Shown piece after piece: positions 41,295 through 50,310 of a stretch of 52,503 nt of DNA. The notes under the pieces are model-generated. The model did not search any database, was not told where the DNA came from, and saw only the letters and a program-made list of their open reading frames with translations. Positions within the stretch are counted from its first letter, which is position 1, and each line of letters begins with the position of its first letter. A program made the position numbers and the translations under genes. Origin of the DNA: Rhodobacter flavimaris (GTDB taxonomy: Bacteria; Pseudomonadota; Alphaproteobacteria; Rhodobacterales; Rhodobacteraceae); the NCBI RefSeq assembly GCF_021378075.1, contig NZ_JAJUOS010000017.1, positions 1-52,503 on the forward strand, in the 5' to 3' direction.

Positions 41295-42293
41295 ATGCAA
41301 TTCACCTTTACCGAAGAACAGACCATGCTGGGCGACAGCCTGTTGCGTACGCTTGCCCGGGACAAGACACCGGCAGCGCTCATGGATCTTGGCGCGGGAG
41401 CGGCGCTGCTGTCGGAAGCGGATGGCGGGTTTGGCGGCACTGGCGCCGATATCCTGATGGTTTTCCGAACGTTGGGCCGGGCGCTTGCCGTTTCACCGCT
41501 TCTGGATAGCGTGGTGCTTGGTGCCGGTGTGCTGGCGCTGGCGGGCGAGGGCGATCTTGCCGAGCAGGCATCGGTGGGCGCGATACAGGTCGCGGTGGCG
41601 CTGGATGAACCCGGTCAGCGCTATGACGGCACGGTCGGGACCGTGGCCCGGGGTGGCCTGCTCACTGGCGAAAAGACCATGGTCTCGGGTGCGGATACTG
41701 CAACCCATCTGATCGTGAGCGCGACCGATGGGGTGTATCTGGTCGATGGCGCAGCGCAGGGCTTGACCGTGACCAGCTACCGCCTGATGGACGGCGGCCG
41801 CGCGGGCGAGGTCCGGCTTGCGGACACTCCCGCGCGCCGGATCGGCGATCTCACGCTGCTGGCCCGTCCCACCGCCGCTGCCATTCTGGCCGTCTGCGCC
41901 GATGCGCTCGGCGCGATGGAGGCTGCCGCCGAGCTGACGACCGACTATCTCAAAACCCGCAAGCAATTTGGCCGTCCCATCGGATCCTTCCAGGCCCTGC
42001 AGCATCGCATGGCGGATCTGGTCACCGAGATCGAACAGGCCCGCTCGGCGGTGTGGAACCTTGCTGGTCATCTGGACGACGAGGACCGCGACCGCCATGT
42101 CGCGGCAACCAAATCCCTGGTCGGCAAGATCGCCCGTCGCGTGGCCGAGGAAACCGTGCAGCTGCACGGGGGCATCGGCATGACCGAGGAATACGAACTG
42201 GCGTCGATAGTTCGCCGGCTTCTGGCCGCTGATACGCGTTTTGGTGACAGTGATCATCATCTTGAGCGGTTCATGGCGCTTTCTGCGGCATGA
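41295..42293 (+). CDS. pimD: Acyl-CoA dehydrogenase, PimD-like small subunit
   Basis: A 332-residue acyl-CoA dehydrogenase family protein starting MQFTFTEEQTMLGDSLLRTLA. The flavin-domain glycine motif is weak, while the C-terminal helical domain is standard (TRKQFGRPIGSFQALQHRMAD-like segment and ETVQLHGGIGMTEEYELASIVRRLLA). It is shorter than PimD of Rhodopseudomonas by about 50 residues. It probably forms a heteromer with the preceding large subunit. The ATG at 41295 lies 11 bp after that gene's stop with AAGGAG in between. The 3' end overlaps the thioesterase start (ATGA). Confidence 0.85.
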   Translation: MQFTFTEEQTMLGDSLLRTLARDKTPAALMDLGAGAALLSEADGGFGGTGADILMVFRTLGRALAVSPLLDSVVLGAGVLALAGEGDLAEQASVGAIQVAVALDEPGQRYDGTVGTVARGGLLTGEKTMVSGADTATHLIVSATDGVYLVDGAAQGLTVTSYRLMDGGRAGEVRLADTPARRIGDLTLLARPTAAAILAVCADALGAMEAAAELTTDYLKTRKQFGRPIGSFQALQHRMADLVTEIEQARSAVWNLAGHLDDEDRDRHVAATKSLVGKIARRVAEETVQLHGGIGMTEEYELASIVRRLLAADTRFGDSDHHLERFMALSAA

Positions 42294-42718
42294 GTGACAG
42301 GCTGATCATCGACGAGACGGGCGCGCAGCGACTGGTGGGCTATACGCTTGATGTCGGCCACCCGGATGGTTGCGCCCGCTGCAGTCTGGTCGTGGATGCG
42401 CGACACACCAACAGGCATGGCGTCCTGCATGGCGGCATTGCCGCGATGCTTCTGGACAATGCCTGCGGGGCGACCGCCAGTCTGTCGATCGACAGCAGTG
42501 GGCGCACACCGTTCCTGACGGTGTCCCTGAACACGGATTTCCTGGCCGCAGGCAGGCCGGGACTGGTGACCGCCTCCGCGCGCATCGTGGGTGGGGGGCG
42601 GTCACTGAAATTCATTGCAGCAGAGCTCGTACAGGATGACGGCACATTGATCGCGACGGCGAGTGGCGTTTTCAAACGCGCGCCGACGCTGGAGGCGCGC
42701 GGCGGCGGAGACGCCTGA
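42290..42718 (+). CDS. Hotdog-fold acyl-CoA thioesterase (PaaI-like)
   Basis: A 142-residue single-hotdog protein with the catalytic segment NRHGVLHGGIAAMLLDNACG (His, Gly-Gly and Asp, typical of the PaaI/4HBT-II group) and the strand TVSLNTDFLAAGRPG. It would hydrolyse stalled or overflow CoA esters to free CoA. It overlaps the upstream dehydrogenase gene by 4 bp (ATGA), showing tight coupling. Confidence 0.88.
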   Translation: MSDRLIIDETGAQRLVGYTLDVGHPDGCARCSLVVDARHTNRHGVLHGGIAAMLLDNACGATASLSIDSSGRTPFLTVSLNTDFLAAGRPGLVTASARIVGGGRSLKFIAAELVQDDGTLIATASGVFKRAPTLEARGGGDA

Positions 42719-42744
42719 GCGATCGCAGGGGGAGGAGAAGGACA

Positions 42745-44247
42745 ATGACAGAGCAGCGCGTTCATCACCTGCTTGAAAAGCAACGGGTCGAGCGGCCAGA
42801 GGCCATCGCCCTGCGCGATCACGATGGCGTGGAATACAGCTATGAAGCGCTGGCCCATGCGGTCGACTGGATGAGCATGGATCTGGCCGCCCGCGGGTTG
42901 CGCGCCGGTGATCGGTTGCTCGTGGTTGCGGAAAACTGTGCCGCGCAGGTCGGACTGGTGCTGGCGGCGTCCCAGCTGGACGCCATCGCGGTGCCGGTGA
43001 ACGCCCGCATGACCGAGCACGAGCTACACCGGATCGCGAACCACGCCGATCCACGGCTTTCGGTCTATCTGGGTAATGTCTCGGGCCCCGCGCGGACACA
43101 TGCGGAAATTGGCGATGCGGTCCATTGGGACACGCCGCTGGGTGCGCTGCTCATCTCTCCCGAGGTGCGCCAGGCGCTGCCGGAGCCGGTGCGCGACGAT
43201 GCAAAACAGATCGCGGTGCTGCTCTACACGACCGGCACCACCGGCACACCCAAGGGGGTGATGCTGTCGCATGGCAATCTGCTTTATGGCGGCAAGACGT
43301 CGGCGCTGATGCGGGGCCTTGTCCCGGAGGATCTTATCCTTGGCGTGCTTCCGATGACGCATGTCTTCGGGCTCGCCTCCATGTGCGTGGGTGGTCTTGC
43401 GGCGGGTTCGACGCTGTGGCTCATGCCCCGCTTCTCGGCCTCCGCGGTGATCGACGCGCTGGAGGCGGGCGTCACCGTCCTGCCCGCGGTGCCCCAGATC
43501 CACGCCTCGATCATGGCCGAGGCCTCCAGGCGCGGGCTCGACCATGCGCCGGGCGGGTATATACGCTACGTCTCTTCGGGCGCCGCCCCGCTGGACCCGG
43601 AGTGGAAGCGCATGGCCGAAGCCTTTTACGGGATTGCGCTGCAAAACGGCTATGGCATGACCGAAACCTCGGCTGGGGTCACGCTGACCACCAATCCCAT
43701 CGGCGTGCCCGATGTCAGTGTGGGTCGGGCCCTGCCAAATGTGGAACTGCGCCTTGGCAGCGTCGGCGAGGATGGCGTCGGCGAAGTCTTGACACGCGGT
43801 CCCCATGTGACACCGGGCTATTTCCGTAATGAACAGGCGACACAGGAGGCCTTCGATGCCGATGGGTTCCTGCGTACCGGCGATCTGGGGCGCCTTGACG
43901 ACGCGGGGAACCTGCATATCGCCGGGCGCTCGCGTGAGCTTATCATTCGTGGTGGCTTCAATGTGTATCCCCCCGAGGTCGAGGCGGCGCTGAACGATCA
44001 CCCGAAGGTGGTGCAGACTGCCGTGATCGGCCGCACAACGGAGGGAGGCAACGAAGAGGTGCTGGCCTTCTGCCAGGTGGCACGGGAAAGCGACGTGACC
44101 GAGGCGGATCTGCTGGAACATGTCGTCGACAGGCTGTCCCCGTACAAGCGCCCCTCACGGATCGTGATTGCCACCGAACTGCCCGCCGCCCCCACCGGAA
44201 AAATCCTGAAGAACAAGCTTCTGGGTGTTTTCGCCGACCGCCTGTGA
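42745..44247 (+). CDS. pimA: Acyl-CoA ligase (AMP-forming), PimA-like
   Basis: A 500-residue ANL-superfamily ligase. Motifs are LLYTTGTTGTPKGVMLSHGNL (P-loop, about 157), NGYGMTETSAGVTLT (about 299), RTGDLGRLDDAGNLHIAGRSRELIIRGG (hinge Asp and adenylate site) and the C-terminal catalytic lysine in APTGKILKNKLL. It activates a carboxylic acid to its CoA thioester with ATP, the entry step of the pathway. Within a pim-type operon the substrate is probably a medium-chain dicarboxylate, but fatty or aromatic acids cannot be excluded. GGGGGAGGAG precedes the ATG. Confidence 0.9.
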   Translation: MTEQRVHHLLEKQRVERPEAIALRDHDGVEYSYEALAHAVDWMSMDLAARGLRAGDRLLVVAENCAAQVGLVLAASQLDAIAVPVNARMTEHELHRIANHADPRLSVYLGNVSGPARTHAEIGDAVHWDTPLGALLISPEVRQALPEPVRDDAKQIAVLLYTTGTTGTPKGVMLSHGNLLYGGKTSALMRGLVPEDLILGVLPMTHVFGLASMCVGGLAAGSTLWLMPRFSASAVIDALEAGVTVLPAVPQIHASIMAEASRRGLDHAPGGYIRYVSSGAAPLDPEWKRMAEAFYGIALQNGYGMTETSAGVTLTTNPIGVPDVSVGRALPNVELRLGSVGEDGVGEVLTRGPHVTPGYFRNEQATQEAFDADGFLRTGDLGRLDDAGNLHIAGRSRELIIRGGFNVYPPEVEAALNDHPKVVQTAVIGRTTEGGNEEVLAFCQVARESDVTEADLLEHVVDRLSPYKRPSRIVIATELPAAPTGKILKNKLLGVFADRL

Positions 44248-44348
44248 CCGCGACGCAGGGGCGGCGCCGGTTTCCCGAAACTTTCTCGACTATGCCAGGC
44301 CCGCGTCGAAGCGGGACGAAACGAACTTGGACAAGATGTGAGGACGAC

Positions 44349-45551
<1,203 letters not shown>

Positions 45552-45562
45552 AGGAGAAACGC

Positions 45563-46321
45563 ATGAAAATCCTCGTCCCCGTCAAACGGGTGATCGACTA
45601 CAACGTGAAGGTTCGCGTGAAAGCGGACGGGAGCGGTGTCGATCTTGCGAACGTCAAGATGTCGATGAACCCGTTCGACGAGATTGCCGTGGAAGAGGCG
45701 ATCCGTCTGAAGGAGAAGGGCGCGGCTGATGAGATCGTCGTGGTTTCGATCGGCGTGAAGCAAGCGCAGGAGACGCTGCGCACGGCGCTCGCCATGGGTG
45801 CGGATCGCGCGATCTTGGTGGTTGCCGCCGATGACGTGCATCAGGACATCGAGCCGCTCGCGGTCGCCAAGATCCTCGCCAAGGTTGTTGCGGAAGAGGC
45901 CCCGGGCCTTGTCATCGCAGGCAAGCAGGCGATCGACAACGACATGAACGCGACGGGTCAGATGCTCTCGGCTCTCTTGGGCTGGAGCCAGGCGACCTTC
46001 GCCTCGGAGCTCGAGATTGTCGGTGACAGTGCGAAAGTCACCCGCGAGGTCGATGGCGGTCTGCAGACGATTTCGGTGAAACTCCCGGCGATCGTGACGG
46101 CCGACCTGCGTCTCAACGAGCCGCGCTACGCCTCGCTGCCGAACATCATGAAGGCCAAGAAAAAGCCGCTCGATGAGAAGACCGCCGCCGACTACGGCGT
46201 CGACGTGACCCCGCGCCTGTCGGTCGTCAAGACCGCCGAACCCGCGGGCCGTTCGGCCGGTATCAAGGTCGGTTCGGTCGACGAGCTGGTCGGCAAACTC
46301 AAAGACGCGGGGGTGATCTGA
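45563..46321 (+). CDS. etfB: Electron transfer flavoprotein beta subunit
   Basis: A 252-residue EtfB. It starts [19 protein letters not shown] and contains [38 protein letters not shown] (AMP-binding region) and the recognition-loop segment [22 protein letters not shown]. With EtfA it accepts electrons from the acyl-CoA dehydrogenases and passes them to ETF-quinone oxidoreductase. The ATG at 45563 follows AAGGAG. The stop overlaps the etfA start (TGATG). Confidence 0.95.
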   Translation: MKILVPVKRVIDYNVKVRVKADGSGVDLANVKMSMNPFDEIAVEEAIRLKEKGAADEIVVVSIGVKQAQETLRTALAMGADRAILVVAADDVHQDIEPLAVAKILAKVVAEEAPGLVIAGKQAIDNDMNATGQMLSALLGWSQATFASELEIVGDSAKVTREVDGGLQTISVKLPAIVTADLRLNEPRYASLPNIMKAKKKPLDEKTAADYGVDVTPRLSVVKTAEPAGRSAGIKVGSVDELVGKLKDAGVI

Positions 46322-47223
46322 TGTCGGTTCTTCTGATTGCAGAGGTCGGCGGCCTCGACGCGACCGCCAAGGCGCTCACGGCGGCGAAGACGCTCGGGCC
46401 GGTGACGGTTCTTGTCGCGGGCGGCGATGCGGCGCCGTTTGCCGCGCTCGACGGCGTGGCCAAGGTTCTGGTCGCCGATGACGCGGCTTACGTGCATGGT
46501 CTGGCCGAGCCGGTCGCCGATCTGATCGTGTCGCTCGCGGGTGGTGTCACCCACATCGTCGCGCCCTCGACGGCCTTTGCCAAGAACGTGCTGCCGCGGG
46601 TCGCGGCGCTGCTCGACGTGATGGTGCTCTCGGATGTGACGGGCGTTGTCGATGCCGACACGTTCGAGCGCCCGATCTATGCCGGCAACGCGATCCAGAC
46701 CGTGAAGTCGGTTGATCCAGTGAAGGTGATGACGATCCGCACGGCCTCGTTCGAGGCCGCCGGTGCGGGTGGTTCGGCGCCGATCGAAGCTGCGGCCTCT
46801 GCCGGTGACAAGGGCCTGAGCGCCTGGGTCGAGGACAAGGTGGCGGCCTCGGATCGCCCGGAACTGACCTCGGCCAAGATCGTCGTCTCGGGCGGTCGTG
46901 GCGTCGGCTCGGAAGAGAGCTTCGCGATCATCACCGCGCTCGCCGACAAGCTCGGCGCGGCGGTCGGCGCCTCGCGCGCGGCGGTCGACAGTGGCTTCGC
47001 GCCGAACGACTGGCAGGTCGGTCAGACCGGCAAGGTCGTGGCGCCCGAGCTCTACATCGCCTGCGGCATCTCCGGCGCGATCCAGCACCTCGCGGGGATG
47101 AAGGACAGCAAAGTCATCGTCGCGATCAACAAGGACGAAGAGGCCCCGATCTTCCAGGTCGCCGACTTCGGACTGGTCGCCGACCTGTTCACCGCAGTGC
47201 CGGAACTGACCGGCAAACTCTGA
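46321..47223 (+). CDS. etfA: Electron transfer flavoprotein alpha subunit
   Basis: A 300-residue EtfA. The C-terminal FAD domain shows [50 protein letters not shown] and [15 protein letters not shown]. The N-terminal half is the usual divergent fold. It completes ETF. Carrying its own ETF makes the catabolic operon self-contained from transporter to electron outlet. It is the last gene; a GC hairpin follows. Confidence 0.95.
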   Translation: MSVLLIAEVGGLDATAKALTAAKTLGPVTVLVAGGDAAPFAALDGVAKVLVADDAAYVHGLAEPVADLIVSLAGGVTHIVAPSTAFAKNVLPRVAALLDVMVLSDVTGVVDADTFERPIYAGNAIQTVKSVDPVKVMTIRTASFEAAGAGGSAPIEAAASAGDKGLSAWVEDKVAASDRPELTSAKIVVSGGRGVGSEESFAIITALADKLGAAVGASRAAVDSGFAPNDWQVGQTGKVVAPELYIACGISGAIQHLAGMKDSKVIVAINKDEEAPIFQVADFGLVADLFTAVPELTGKL

Positions 47224-47231
47224 GGACGGAA

Positions 47232-47252
47232 CCGGGGGTTTTGCACCCCCGG
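47232..47252 (+). terminator. GC hairpin after etfA
   Basis: CCGGGGG and CCCCCGG form a 7-bp stem with a 7-nt loop (TTTTGCA), 8 bp after the etfA stop. There is no T-run afterwards, so it may act as an RNA-end stabiliser or a weak terminator of the operon. Confidence 0.55.
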
Positions 47253-47310
47253 ACCCACCCGAGAATCCTAGTCAAAAGAGCGTAACTTGAGGCGGGGAGC
47301 GCGGTCACGT

Positions 47311-47488
47311 GGTTCCGTCGCAAAGTTTTGCTGAAGTCGGATTAGCCCCGCCGTAGGGCAGACTCATGCTGCGAGCCCGGCGAAGATCTGAAAAGCCGAC
47401 ATGCTATCGGTTGGGATCTGCCCCTTTCGGATCATGTGCGCGGTCTCAATGCTTGCGATGGTGGCGGCCGCGGAGTGGAAAGCTTTGA
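47311..47488 (-). mobile_element. Remnant of a second IS6-family element
   Basis: It begins with an IS6-like inverted repeat (GGTTCCGTCGCAAAGTTTT) and encodes on the minus strand the last 40 or so residues of a transposase (KAFHSAAATIASIETAHMIR, then a FAGLAA end). This is diverged from the intact copy next door (GIEAVHMIR, ending VELAA). It stops exactly where the intact IS6 begins, so that element inserted into it and the rest was lost. Confidence 0.8.
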
Positions 47489-48304
47489 GGTTCCGTCGCA
47501 AACTTTTCCGGGTGGCGGAGTAGCCCGAGCTAAGGACACAATTATGCCGCGAGCTCCACGAAGGTCTGAAACGCGGTGGTGCCGCTGGCCGGGATCTGGC
47601 CCTTTCTGATCATGTGGACGGCCTCAATCCCGGCGATGGTCGCTGCGGCCGAATGGAACGCCTTGAAGCCCATCATCGGGCCGGTGATCCGCTTGATGAA
47701 GCGATGGTCCTGTTCAAGTATGTTATTGAGGAATTTGACCTGCCGGACCTCGATGGTGCGTCCATCACCGGTGAATTTCAGGATCACGTTCACCGCCTGC
47801 AGGCCGGCCAGGTTGGCACCGCTCTTGTCGATCACGACCCAGTCGGGCACGCCATTCGTGTCGATCGCCCGCTTGAAGAACCGCCGGGCAGCGGCCAGAT
47901 TGCGGTGCTCCGAGAGCATGAAGTCAAGGGTTTGGCCATCCCGATCGACGGCGCGGTAGAGGTAGGTCCACTTGCCCTTCACCTTGATGTAGGTCTCGTC
48001 CATCCGCCAAGAACAGGCCGTTGAGCGTTTTCTAGCTTGCACCTGGGCCGCGATCAGCGGCGCAAATTTCACCACCCACCGGTTCAGCGTTGCGTGGTCA
48101 ACCGCCACCCCGCGCTCGGCCAGAATCTCCTCAAGGTCGCGGTACGAGACCGCATAGCGGAGGTAGAAGAACACCGCGTGCAGGATCACCGACTTTGGAT
48201 AGTGCACGCCCTTGAACTCGATCACGCCAAACGCCTCTCGCCAACTCTCTGACAACGCTGACATATCACGCGCGCTTGGAACGTCGAAAGTTTGCGACAG
48301 AACC
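47489..48304 (-). mobile_element. IS6-family insertion sequence (816 bp)
   Basis: The left end is GGTTCCGTCGCAAACTTTT (47489 on) and the right end is the inverted AAGTTTGCGACAGAACC (ending 48304), with one transposase between. The 8-bp flanks (AGCTTTGA and CACAGGCC) differ, so no target duplication is visible. This suggests a later deletion or recombination between IS6 copies. Confidence 0.85.
47542..48264 (-). CDS. IS6-family transposase
   Basis: A 240-residue DDE transposase. It starts MSALSESWREAFGVIEFKG and shows the zinc-less N-terminal HTH region (DLEEILAERGVAVDHATLNRWV), catalytic WRMDETYIKVKGKW, VVIDKSGANLAGL and NILEQDHRFIKRI. A longer in-frame start (48333) would extend past the element's inverted repeat, so the ATG at 48264 is chosen. 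It appears intact. Confidence 0.92.
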   Translation of the reverse strand: MSALSESWREAFGVIEFKGVHYPKSVILHAVFFYLRYAVSYRDLEEILAERGVAVDHATLNRWVVKFAPLIAAQVQARKRSTACSWRMDETYIKVKGKWTYLYRAVDRDGQTLDFMLSEHRNLAAARRFFKRAIDTNGVPDWVVIDKSGANLAGLQAVNVILKFTGDGRTIEVRQVKFLNNILEQDHRFIKRITGPMMGFKAFHSAAATIAGIEAVHMIRKGQIPASGTTAFQTFVELAA

Positions 48305-48465
48305 CACAGGCCTGCGGTATCTTCACACGTCATAACTCTGAGCTTGGAAAAGCCATTCCTGGTGAAGGTCGACTAGAAGCAGAATAGTGGGATGACCAAG
48401 CGCCACCGCACCATATTGGGCTGAGAGTTTGCCTCGCCAAATCTTCTTGGATTTCCGTAAGTAGA

Positions 48466-48512
48466 TGTATAAAAAGCGAAAACCCGCGAGGACCTGTAAC
48501 GGCTGTCGCGGG
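48466..48512 (-). terminator. Minus-strand hairpin terminator-like structure
   Basis: CCCGCGA (48483-48489) and TCGCGGG (48506-48512) form a 7-bp stem. On the minus strand it is followed by TTTTCGCTTTTTA, a good terminator tail. It sits just upstream of the Abi-like gene, next to TATAAA (about 48470), and could block read-through from the right. Confidence 0.5.
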
Positions 48513-48591
48513 CTTCTAAGGGTTTGAAGGCCTGACTTTGCCTTCGATTGCTCTCATATATGGGTATCTTCGCACGACTGTCAAGCGCAGT

Positions 48592-49245
48592 GTGAAAGTC
48601 GTGCGAACAGTCGATCGGAGCATTAAGTACTTGGTAACAAATATAATTTCTCAAGAACGCCTCACGAAGTACCTCGTTGCTGCTGGTCACGATCCAGATC
48701 GCGCTCTCGCCCTCTATGGCTGGAACATTCAGCTCAGTGAGGCTTTCTTCCCTGTACTGAGCGCAGCCGAGGTCAGTCTAAGGAACATAATCGTCGCTCG
48801 CCTCATCGCGCTCTATGGTCCGCAATGGTGGGATGACCCTGCCTTTCTCTTGCAGATCAAGAGCGGCGGCAAGCGCATAGTAAAAACAGCACGCGACAAG
48901 CTCGTCACAACGGGCGCGGTTACCTCAGGGCGAATGACCGCAGAGCTCAATTTTGGATTCTGGGTGAAAATGCTGCTGCCAAGGCACGAACCCGTCTTCT
49001 GGGCAAATCTGCATGGAGACTTCCCTCACCTGCCGGGGCCTGTTTCCTATGCACAACTATACAAGCGCTGTGACGATGTCCGTGAATTTCGCAACCGCGT
49101 CTTTCATCATGAACCAATTCTTCATCGAAATATCACCGCTGAGTATAGTCAGATCATGGAACTGATTAAATGGTTGAGCCCAGATAAGGCCATCTGGATC
49201 AAACAATATTCCCGGGTCATGACGGTCGTGCGGCAGAAGCCGTGA
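48592..49245 (+). CDS. Abi-like abortive-infection protein (HEPN motif)
   Basis: A protein of about 217 residues resembling Abi_2/AbiF-type abortive-infection proteins. It has KYLVAAGHDPDRALALYGWNIQLSEAFFPVLSAAEVSLRNIIVARL, ELNFGFWVKMLL, and near the C terminus FRNRVFHHEPI. The RNRVFH part fits the R-x4-H nuclease motif of HEPN RNases. Such proteins arrest growth by RNA cleavage on phage infection; that role is inferred. The start is uncertain: GTG 48592 or further upstream at TTG 48538. It is AT-richer than its neighbours and flanked by IS6 and Tn3 elements, which suggests it was acquired. Confidence 0.7.
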   Translation: MKVVRTVDRSIKYLVTNIISQERLTKYLVAAGHDPDRALALYGWNIQLSEAFFPVLSAAEVSLRNIIVARLIALYGPQWWDDPAFLLQIKSGGKRIVKTARDKLVTTGAVTSGRMTAELNFGFWVKMLLPRHEPVFWANLHGDFPHLPGPVSYAQLYKRCDDVREFRNRVFHHEPILHRNITAEYSQIMELIKWLSPDKAIWIKQYSRVMTVVRQKP

Positions 49246-49301
49246 GCATTGCCGACTGACAACAGACTAGCCCCCGCTTGTCTGCGTGGAACGAGATCAG
49301 C

Positions 49302-49524
49302 TCACCCGAACCGCCGTCCTCCTTCCGTGAACGTATACGCGTTGACGATGATACCCTCCTCGATGGCCTGGTCTGAGGTGAGGTGGTCGTATTCGGCTTC
49401 AAGCTGGCGGTAGAGCCAGCGGGCCAGATCACGCAGCGCCTCGGTCACGACGTCTTGCGCGTCCTCGGTCGGCGGCTGCCAGGTCGCGCTGTCCCGCGAG
49501 ACGTCCACCGACATGGTGTATTCA
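49302..49524 (-). pseudogene. 3' fragment of 'antitoxin'-like gene, cut by Tn3 element
   Basis: It encodes EYTMSVDVSRDSATWQPP through the GGRRFG end, about 73 residues. It is a close relative of the 3' part of the gene at 7460-8104, with the same order and roughly nine in ten bases alike by eye. Homology stops abruptly at the transposon inverted repeat starting 49525. The missing 5' part should lie beyond the other transposon end, outside this window. The internal ATG at 49514 has no ribosome site. Confidence 0.8.
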
Positions 49525-49562
49525 GGGGTCTGATGCCGGAGGGGGCAGAATCCTACGTTAAG
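49525..49562. repeat. 38-bp terminal inverted repeat of the Tn3-family element
   Basis: GGGGTCTGATGCC at the outer end and CTACGTTAAG at the inner end, 38 bp overall, agree with the Tn3 IR consensus at both conserved ends. The tnpR stop codon (49558-49560) lies inside it. Confidence 0.9.
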
Positions 49563-50145
49563 GGGTGGTTTGGGCCGATTTTCGCTGCAGTGTTCTGTAG
49601 ACGGTCGGCCTTGAAACGGAGAAGAGCTCAGCGAGATCGCTGATGGAGTAGTCGCCGGAAGCGTGCATCCGGCTCAGCTCTTTCTGTTGTTTTTCCGAGA
49701 GCTTCGGCTGTTTTCCACGGAGTTTGCCCTTGGCGCGGGCGATGGCCATGCCCTCGCGGGTGCGCATGCGGATGAGATCGGCCTCGAATTCGGCAAAGGT
49801 GGCGAGGATGTTGAAGAACATCTTTCCCATTGGGTCGGCCGGATCGTAGACCGATGCGCCAAGGGCGAGCTTGACACCCTTCTTTTCCAACTGATCCGCG
49901 ATCGCGCGGGCGTCCGGGACGGACCTGGCCAGCCGGTCCAGCTTGGGCACGACAAACGTGTCGCCTGCGCGTACTGCGGCCAGCGCTTGGTCGAGACCGG
50001 GCCGGTCGCGGTTCGTGCCTGTCAGGCCGTGGTCGGTGTAGATGCGATCTTCGGCGACCCCGAGCACTGCCAGGGCTGCACGTTGCGCCGTCAGATCCTG
50101 ACGGTCGGTGGAGCAGCGAGCATAGCCAATCTTGGTCTCATTCAT
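49558..50145 (-). CDS. tnpR: Tn3-family resolvase TnpR
   Basis: A 195-residue serine resolvase. It has MNETKIGYARCSTDRQDLTAQ with nucleophile Ser12, VPKLDRLARSVPDARAI, ILATFAEFEADLIRMRTREGMAIARAKGK, and a C-terminal helix-turn-helix (YSISDLAELFSVSRPTVYRTL). It resolves cointegrates at the res site between it and tnpA. The ATG at 50145 is chosen; the upstream in-frame start would intrude into res. Confidence 0.93.
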   Translation of the reverse strand: MNETKIGYARCSTDRQDLTAQRAALAVLGVAEDRIYTDHGLTGTNRDRPGLDQALAAVRAGDTFVVPKLDRLARSVPDARAIADQLEKKGVKLALGASVYDPADPMGKMFFNILATFAEFEADLIRMRTREGMAIARAKGKLRGKQPKLSEKQQKELSRMHASGDYSISDLAELFSVSRPTVYRTLQRKSAQTTP

Positions 50146-50310
50146 GCCGCGAGTGTACGGATAAGGGGCCACATGTGCGAATCAAATCGTACCATCTATA
50201 CGAGCCATGGCGAGGCGCGGTTTCCTTGCCGTTCTCTGCCACCTCTACCCATGTCCGCTGATCGGTCCCCTTACGGACGGTCGTCCATCACGATTTCATG
50301 AAAGATCGCC
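50146..50310. promoter_or_regulatory. tnpR-tnpA divergent region, expected res site
   Basis: A 165-bp gap between the divergent tnpR and tnpA. It has short partly palindromic AT-richer stretches (TGTGCGAATCAAATCGTAC; ATCTATACGAG) as expected for the three resolvase-binding subsites and overlapping promoters. Exact subsites were not resolved by eye. Confidence 0.55.

Noticed and set aside
49302..49514. 70-residue minus-strand frame as a complete small gene
   Set aside because: It is the C-terminal part of a longer gene cut by the Tn3 inverted repeat.
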